Assembly: GCA_947307005.1 (NCBI GenBank)
Contig: CAMZHY010000119.1
Location: 1-8,958 of the forward strand
Source of the DNA: an uncultured Planctomycetaceae bacterium
Lineage (GTDB): Bacteria > Planctomycetota > Planctomycetia > Pirellulales > Thermoguttaceae
DNA length: 8,958 bases
Reading direction: 5' to 3'
Shown: positions 5,174 to 8,958 of the stretch, one piece after another
Layout of the letters: the number at the start of each line of letters is the position of its first letter
Numbering within the stretch: the first letter of the stretch is position 1
Position numbers and translations under genes: made by a program
The notes under the pieces: generated by a model
Databases searched by the model: none
The model's input: only the letters and a program-made list of their open reading frames with translations
Told to the model about the DNA's origin: nothing

Positions 5174-5776
5174 ATGACCCTCATCCGAAAAAACGCCTAC
5201 CTTTCGATCGCCGTTGGCGTCGCGCTCCTCGCGCTTATTCTTTTCCTGCTGATCGTCGGTTACGCGCAGATTAAATCGGCGCAAAAGAGGGCGAAAGACG
5301 CGGAAGCAGGTTCCGCAATTCACGTTTTAGTCGCCTCCCCGTTTCCGCGCGATTATGTCGAACGCATCGGAGGCGCCGCGATCGAGGTCGTCATGGGACC
5401 TTTCGAGAAGTCGTCGCTGTTCCAACCGAACGTGCGGGCGTCGCTCGCGGCGACGAAGGTCGTTTTCGCCGTGGAAGACGGGCCGGATTTGGACGACGCC
5501 AAGCCGCTGCTGACGGATGCGACGTTCGTCTATTGGATTGACGAAAACGATTCAGACGTTTTGCCGAAAGAGGGCTTTGCGTCGGACGTTAAAGCGCGCG
5601 TCGTCGCCGTCCGCAAAATCGAAGCCGCGCTCTCGCAAGCCGCGCCCGACAGCGCGCCCTACTTTGCCGACAACGCTCGGAAACTGCTAGAAGAGCTTGG
5701 CGAGCCGTCGGAAGAGGCGACGGAAGAGCCGTCCGAAACGCCTTCGACCGAGACGGCGGAAACGCCCGAGTCGTGA
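5174..5776 (+). CDS. Membrane-anchored protein resembling half of a TroA/ZnuA metal-binding protein
   Basis: 200 residues. A single N-terminal transmembrane helix (about 8-30, SIAVGVALLALILFLLIVGY) puts the rest outside the membrane. Residues 49-165 follow the pattern of cluster A-I (TroA/ZnuA) solute-binding proteins: HVLVASPFPRDYVERIGG (first strand and helix), IEVVMGP with FQPNVRASLAATKVVFAVEDG (the usual 'dpHtFeP...l..AdlvfvnG' stretch), then a linker helix AVRKIEAALSQAAPDSAPYF with ADNARKLLEEL, matching 'Ia.aL...dP.....Y..N...yl..L'. The conserved metal His is replaced by Ser (S81 by alignment), the second His motif (DPHvW) is absent, and the second lobe is missing; the family is about 300 residues. 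The tail (167-200) is Glu/Pro/Ser/Thr-rich. The ATG at 5174 has only a weak GAG upstream; an earlier TTG at 5120 lies inside the terminator. Homology is by eye and function unknown. Confidence 0.6.
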   Translation: MTLIRKNAYLSIAVGVALLALILFLLIVGYAQIKSAQKRAKDAEAGSAIHVLVASPFPRDYVERIGGAAIEVVMGPFEKSSLFQPNVRASLAATKVVFAVEDGPDLDDAKPLLTDATFVYWIDENDSDVLPKEGFASDVKARVVAVRKIEAALSQAAPDSAPYFADNARKLLEELGEPSEEATEEPSETPSTETAETPES

Positions 5777-5779
5777 GAA

Positions 5780-5798
5780 CGGCGCGTAAAACGCGTCG
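5780..5798 (+). other. Short GC-rich stem-loop between genes
   Basis: CGGCGCGT (5780-5787) and ACGCGTCG (5791-5798) pair over 8 bp, with one G-T wobble, around an AAA loop, 4 bases after the stop at 5776. There is no T-run behind it, so termination is doubtful. It may act in mRNA processing or reduce read-through into the next gene. Confidence 0.3.
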
Positions 5799-5824
5799 CT
5801 TAAGGGAAGAACTCGCTTATCGTT

Positions 5825-5830
5825 AAGGAG
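5825..5830 (+). promoter_or_regulatory. Shine-Dalgarno AAGGAG for the 515-residue protein
   Basis: AAGGAG 8 bases upstream of ATG 5839, which supports that start. It is the last recognisable ribosome site before larB and tcdA, whose starts instead overlap the preceding stop codons. Confidence 0.75.
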
Positions 5831-5838
5831 AAAACGTC

Positions 5839-7386
5839 ATGATCGACGGGGAATACCGTCCGCCCAAAATTTTACAAGAGCTCGCGGCGGCTGCTCAAAC
5901 GCCGGAAGACCGCGCGGCGATCGCCGTTAAGACGCTGGAGTTTCTGGCGATCGCTAGGCTTAAAGATACGGAAGTCGTCCAGAAGTATTTTGACGACGCG
6001 GCGGGACTTGTCGAGGCGGTCGAGTCCGCAAAGGAGCGCGATTATCTTCGACGCATTCTTTTAGAAGCCGCGCAAAGCGCGTTTCCACGTCCCGACAAGA
6101 TCGCGGCGCTCGACGAGCTCCTTGATCGAATCGAGGACGGCGACGAGCGTCAGAACGCGCTCAACACGCGGCTTCGCGAACTCGCGAAGAATCTTCGCGT
6201 ACCGGAGGACTATGAAGCGGCGCGCGCCGCGATAATGGAGCGCGTCGAAGAAATCGAAGACTTGCGTCAATATGAAGAGATTCTCGCGTTCGTTTACGCG
6301 GCGGATCTATCCTACGGGCGTTCCATCGACGAACTCGAACCGTTGACGACCCCTAAGGCGCGAATTATTCTGTACGACACGGGACTCATGAACCTCGCGA
6401 CGTCCGCCCGTTGGTTAAATTACCATGAGGTTTTCGATCAAGCGATTTCCGAAGCGCTGCGCGTTTTCGACGACGTGGAGGCGACGCTCGATTCCGGCGT
6501 TCGAACGGTCGACGGAGAAACGGAAGAACTCGACCCGGAGGAGCTTGAAGACCTGCGAAAAGAGGCGTCGGAACTCGTCGTATGCTCCCCGAGAGCCGCC
6601 GGATATTTTACGCGAATTTACAAGTTCGCGGAGCGTTGCGGCGCGTATAAAGCGGTTCTTGCCGGAATCCAACTCCTAGCGACGGGAGCGGAATTCCCGA
6701 AATCTTTGTTGTTTCCGTTGTCTGCAGGAGAATACGTCGCCGCGCTTTACGTCGCGGCGGTTGCGGCGACGAAGTTGGCTGGCGAGAATCCGTCTAAACT
6801 CGCGGAACTCTCCGAAAGACTCATGCCCAGCATCCGTCCGCTGCTGAAAGTCGACTCCTTGGGCGACGACGATCCGCGATCGGCGCTCTTTTCTTACATC
6901 TTCCAAGTTGAGAACCGCGCCGCGAAGTTGGCGGAGAAATCTGATTCCGATCTGGAGCGCGTCGATTGTTACGCCGCGATTCTCAGGGGCCGCGTTCAGG
7001 GAAAAGTGAAAACGCTCGTGGGAACGCTCGTTTCCGCGTTGACGCGCTCGCTTGATCAGCTCCGACCGACCCCGACGCGCCTTTATCATAAGAAACGACT
7101 CTTTTCGCTGGTTTTGGAATCCTGTCGTCGTCCCGACGTCGTTCGTTTTATCGAATCCGAAGAGGATCCCGATTTTAGACGGACGCTCGGCGCGAGGCTC
7201 GCCGCGTTTGACAGATTCAGCGCGCGCCCGTACGCCGAACTCGCCGATCGAATTTCGTACGACGATTTCAACGTCGACTTGACGAAAATCGACCCCCTGA
7301 CCGCCGCCGCCGAGTTCCTTGATCACGCGCGTTTCGTTAGAAATCTGCCCGAGCTTCAACTCCTTCTGGCCGAAGAAAAGAAATGA
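5839..7386 (+). CDS. Large alpha-helical protein of unknown function, first gene coupled to larB
   Basis: Not recognised. The 515 residues have no signal peptide and no transmembrane segment, so it is probably cytoplasmic. The sequence is almost wholly helix-forming, rich in Ala, Leu, Glu, Arg and Asp, with repeated amphipathic helices (AAIAVKTLEFLAIARL, ERDYLRRILLEAAQSAF, QYEEILAFVYAADLSY) that suggest a helical-repeat scaffold (TPR- or HEAT-like), without a clean repeat consensus. A very acidic loop (TEELDPEELEDLRKEASEL) lies at about 227-247. The C-terminal part has conserved-looking Arg and aromatic residues (TRLYHKKRLFSLVLESCRR) but no catalytic motif I know. ATG follows AAGGAG. Its stop overlaps the larB start by 4 bases (ATGA at 7383-7386), so the two are translationally coupled. 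A role tied to LarB or TcdA, such as a scaffold or partner, is inference from position only. Confidence 0.78.
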   Translation: MIDGEYRPPKILQELAAAAQTPEDRAAIAVKTLEFLAIARLKDTEVVQKYFDDAAGLVEAVESAKERDYLRRILLEAAQSAFPRPDKIAALDELLDRIEDGDERQNALNTRLRELAKNLRVPEDYEAARAAIMERVEEIEDLRQYEEILAFVYAADLSYGRSIDELEPLTTPKARIILYDTGLMNLATSARWLNYHEVFDQAISEALRVFDDVEATLDSGVRTVDGETEELDPEELEDLRKEASELVVCSPRAAGYFTRIYKFAERCGAYKAVLAGIQLLATGAEFPKSLLFPLSAGEYVAALYVAAVAATKLAGENPSKLAELSERLMPSIRPLLKVDSLGDDDPRSALFSYIFQVENRAAKLAEKSDSDLERVDCYAAILRGRVQGKVKTLVGTLVSALTRSLDQLRPTPTRLYHKKRLFSLVLESCRRPDVVRFIESEEDPDFRRTLGARLAAFDRFSARPYAELADRISYDDFNVDLTKIDPLTAAAEFLDHARFVRNLPELQLLLAEEKK

Positions 7387-8153
7387 AACACGAATATTTT
7401 GAAACGGAAAGCGCGACGATCGATCTTGATCGTCAGCGTCGCTGCGGGTTTCCCGAGGTAATCTACGGCGAGGGCAAGACGGCGGAATCGATCGTCGAGA
7501 TCGCGTCCGAGCTGTACCGTCGCGGGATCGACGTTCTTGCGACCCGCGTGAGCGAGGAGAAGGCGGGGTACGCGCTTCCGCGCCTTCGTCGAGTCTGTTC
7601 CCAGTGTTATTACAACGAAGTCGCAAGGATCCTTCGCGTTCCTCGGAACGACGCGAATAGAGGCATGTACGTCGGTCGGGTCGCCGTTGTGACGGCGGGG
7701 ACGAGCGATTTGCCGGTCGCGGAAGAAGCGGTCGAGACGCTCAAGTGGATGGGAATCGACGTCGAACTGGTTCAAGACGTCGGGGTCGCGGGTCCGCAGC
7801 GCCTTCAGGCGAAGCTTCCGCTTTTGCAGGACGTGGACGCGATCGTCGTCGTCGCCGGGATGGAAGGGGCGCTTCCGAGCGTCGTCGGCGGCTACGTTTC
7901 GGCGCCGATCGTTGCGGTTCCGACGAGCGTCGGCTACGGGGCGGCGTTCGGCGGGGTGGCGGCGCTCCTCGGAATGATGAACAGCTGCGCGTCGAACGTG
8001 ACGGTCGTCAATATCGACGCGGGGTTCAAAGGGGGGTACGTCGCGGGGCTCATTTCGAAACGCATTTCCGATTTTGCGGAGCAGTCGTATCGCGAAGGGG
8101 TGAACGACTCGCGCTCGAACACCGTTTTCGGCGGAAGAAAGAGCAACCGATGA
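7383..8153 (+). CDS. larB: LarB: nickel-pincer nucleotide cofactor biosynthesis protein (NaAD carboxylase/hydrolase)
   Basis: LarB carboxylates the pyridinium ring of nicotinic acid adenine dinucleotide and cleaves its phosphoanhydride, making the dicarboxylated mononucleotide that LarE sulfurates and LarC loads with nickel for lactate racemase and related enzymes. The family's PurE-like signature is complete: GFPEVIYGEGK (22-32), AGTSDLPVAEEA (105-116), MEGALPSVVGG (160-170), PTSVGYGAAFGG (180-191) and MMNSCASNVTVVNID (198-212). E161 and C202 have the same spacing as the Glu/Cys pair that I recall as catalytic in the Lactobacillus plantarum enzyme, where Cys binds substrate. 256 residues is normal. 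The ATG overlaps the upstream stop and there is no strong Shine-Dalgarno site, so translation probably depends on coupling. Its stop again overlaps the next start (ATGA, 8150-8153). larC and larE are not in the window. Confidence 0.95.
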   Translation: MKHEYFETESATIDLDRQRRCGFPEVIYGEGKTAESIVEIASELYRRGIDVLATRVSEEKAGYALPRLRRVCSQCYYNEVARILRVPRNDANRGMYVGRVAVVTAGTSDLPVAEEAVETLKWMGIDVELVQDVGVAGPQRLQAKLPLLQDVDAIVVVAGMEGALPSVVGGYVSAPIVAVPTSVGYGAAFGGVAALLGMMNSCASNVTVVNIDAGFKGGYVAGLISKRISDFAEQSYREGVNDSRSNTVFGGRKSNR

Positions 8154-8958
8154 CGGAAGAGAAGACGGACGGCGCGGATCAGTTTCAGCGGACGCGGCTG
8201 ATGCTCGGCGACGATGGGATCGCGCGTCTTCGCGCGGCCTGCGTGATGGTCGTCGGACTCGGCGCGGTCGGCGGGTACGCGGTCGAGGCGCTCGCGCGGG
8301 CTGGGATCGGACGGCTGCGCGTCGTCGATTTCGACGTCGTTCAGGAGAGCAATATCAACCGGCAGATTCTGGCGACGCACGAGACGGTTGGACTCCCGAA
8401 GGAGGAGGTCGCAGAGGCGCGGATTCACGCGATCAACCCAACGGCGACCGTCGAGAAACGTCGGGCGCTCGTGAATGTGGAGACGGTCGCGTCGTTCTTC
8501 GAAGGGGACTGGCGCGAACCGCCCGACTACGTCGTCGACGCGATCGACACGCTCGGGTCGAAGGTCGCGCTCATCGCGGAAACGCTGCGGCGCGGCGTCC
8601 CGCTGATCTCGAGCATGGGCGCAGGGCTGCGTTTCGATCCGTCTCTCATTCGCGTCGGGCGGCTGACCGACGTGACGAACTGCCCTCTTTCCGCGCAGCT
8701 CCGCAAACGTCTGCGGCGCGTCGGAGTCAATACGGACGACGTCCGCTGCGCGTATTCTCCGGAACCGATCCGCGACGCGCTCCGTCGCGGCGACGAACGC
8801 TTCGAACGTTTTAACCGCGACGCCGCGCCCGTTCCGCCCCCCGATTCGGTCGGCAAAGACTACCCGCAAGGCCGCCCCCGCAACACCCTCGGAACCCTCC
8901 CCACGATCGTCGGAATCTTTGGGCTTCTCGTCGCTCATGAAGTGATTTTGGATATCTC
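8150..8958 (+). CDS. tcdA: TcdA (CsdL/YgdL): tRNA threonylcarbamoyladenosine dehydratase (partial)
   Basis: TcdA is an E1-like, ATP-dependent enzyme that activates the t6A37 carboxylate of tRNA and cyclises it to ct6A, improving decoding of ANN codons. The 269 visible residues start with the family's QFQRTRLMLGDDG. The nucleotide-binding fold follows: GLGAVGG (36-42), VVDFD (58-62), NINRQ (68-72), DYVVDAIDT (126-134) with K138, then SSMGAG (154-159) and the TcdA-type CPLSAQLRKRLRR (178-190). A final hydrophobic helix (GTLPTIVGIFGLLVAHEVI, 248-266) is being read when the window ends, so only a short tail should be missing (family about 250-275). There is no second catalytic-Cys or ubiquitin-like partner domain typical of MoeB/ThiF. 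The ATG overlaps the larB stop by 4 bases, so it is the third gene of the coupled operon. A specialised E1-like role with LarB is possible but unsupported beyond position. Confidence 0.88.
   Translation, partial: MTEEKTDGADQFQRTRLMLGDDGIARLRAACVMVVGLGAVGGYAVEALARAGIGRLRVVDFDVVQESNINRQILATHETVGLPKEEVAEARIHAINPTATVEKRRALVNVETVASFFEGDWREPPDYVVDAIDTLGSKVALIAETLRRGVPLISSMGAGLRFDPSLIRVGRLTDVTNCPLSAQLRKRLRRVGVNTDDVRCAYSPEPIRDALRRGDERFERFNRDAAPVPPPDSVGKDYPQGRPRNTLGTLPTIVGIFGLLVAHEVILDI

Noticed and set aside
6676..7626. Minus-strand open frame of 316 codons
   Set aside because: Antisense to the helical protein and larB; basic low-complexity translation with no family match.
7934..8938. Minus-strand open frame of 334 codons
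   Set aside because: Antisense to larB and tcdA, both with full family motifs on the plus strand.

Overview
The window looks like chromosomal DNA of a Planctomycetota bacterium, perhaps a Pirellulales or Thermoguttaceae-like lineage. This is an inference from the GC-rich coding sequence full of GAC/GTC/CGC codons, the mix of secreted planctomycete-style proteins with an HtrA-like protease, and an Rpn-family nuclease. No rRNA or marker gene proves it. I see no tRNA, rRNA, CRISPR array or complete insertion sequence.

Left part (1-3520), all on the minus strand: the N-terminal part of a TatD-family metal-dependent hydrolase running off the left edge, an Rpn-family (PD-(D/E)XK) recombination-promoting nuclease with a TTG start, a 420-bp repeat-rich non-coding stretch, and a secreted HtrA/DegQ-like serine protease with two PDZ-type domains. 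The Rpn gene is locally much richer in A+T than its neighbours. It has its own strong sigma70-type promoter, with an 8-bp inverted repeat embracing the spacer and the -35 box, and an in-frame DNA repeat coding an Ala/Lys/Glu helix.

Middle (3521-4139): a 619-bp divergent intergenic region holding a perfect 17-bp palindrome upstream of the protease, a 14-bp AT palindrome, a 56-nt multi-segment stem-loop that overlaps a repeat motif shared with the other intergenic region, and a candidate promoter for the rightward gene.

Right part (4140-8958), plus strand: a secreted Met/Gly/Pro-rich protein of unknown function closed by a clear intrinsic terminator. After it come a membrane-anchored 200-residue protein that I read as a degenerate half of a TroA/ZnuA-type metal-binding protein, a 515-residue all-helical protein of unknown function, larB (nickel-pincer nucleotide cofactor synthesis) and tcdA (E1-like tRNA t6A dehydratase, cut by the right edge). 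The last three genes are joined by 4-bp ATGA stop/start overlaps and are very likely one translationally coupled operon, possibly including the half-TroA gene. The other open frames on both strands are shadows of these genes.

The most unusual points are the half-TroA protein lacking both metal histidines, the helical protein-larB-tcdA coupling, the structured repeat-linked hairpin, and the promoter/operator architecture of the Rpn gene. None of these alone proves a new system.
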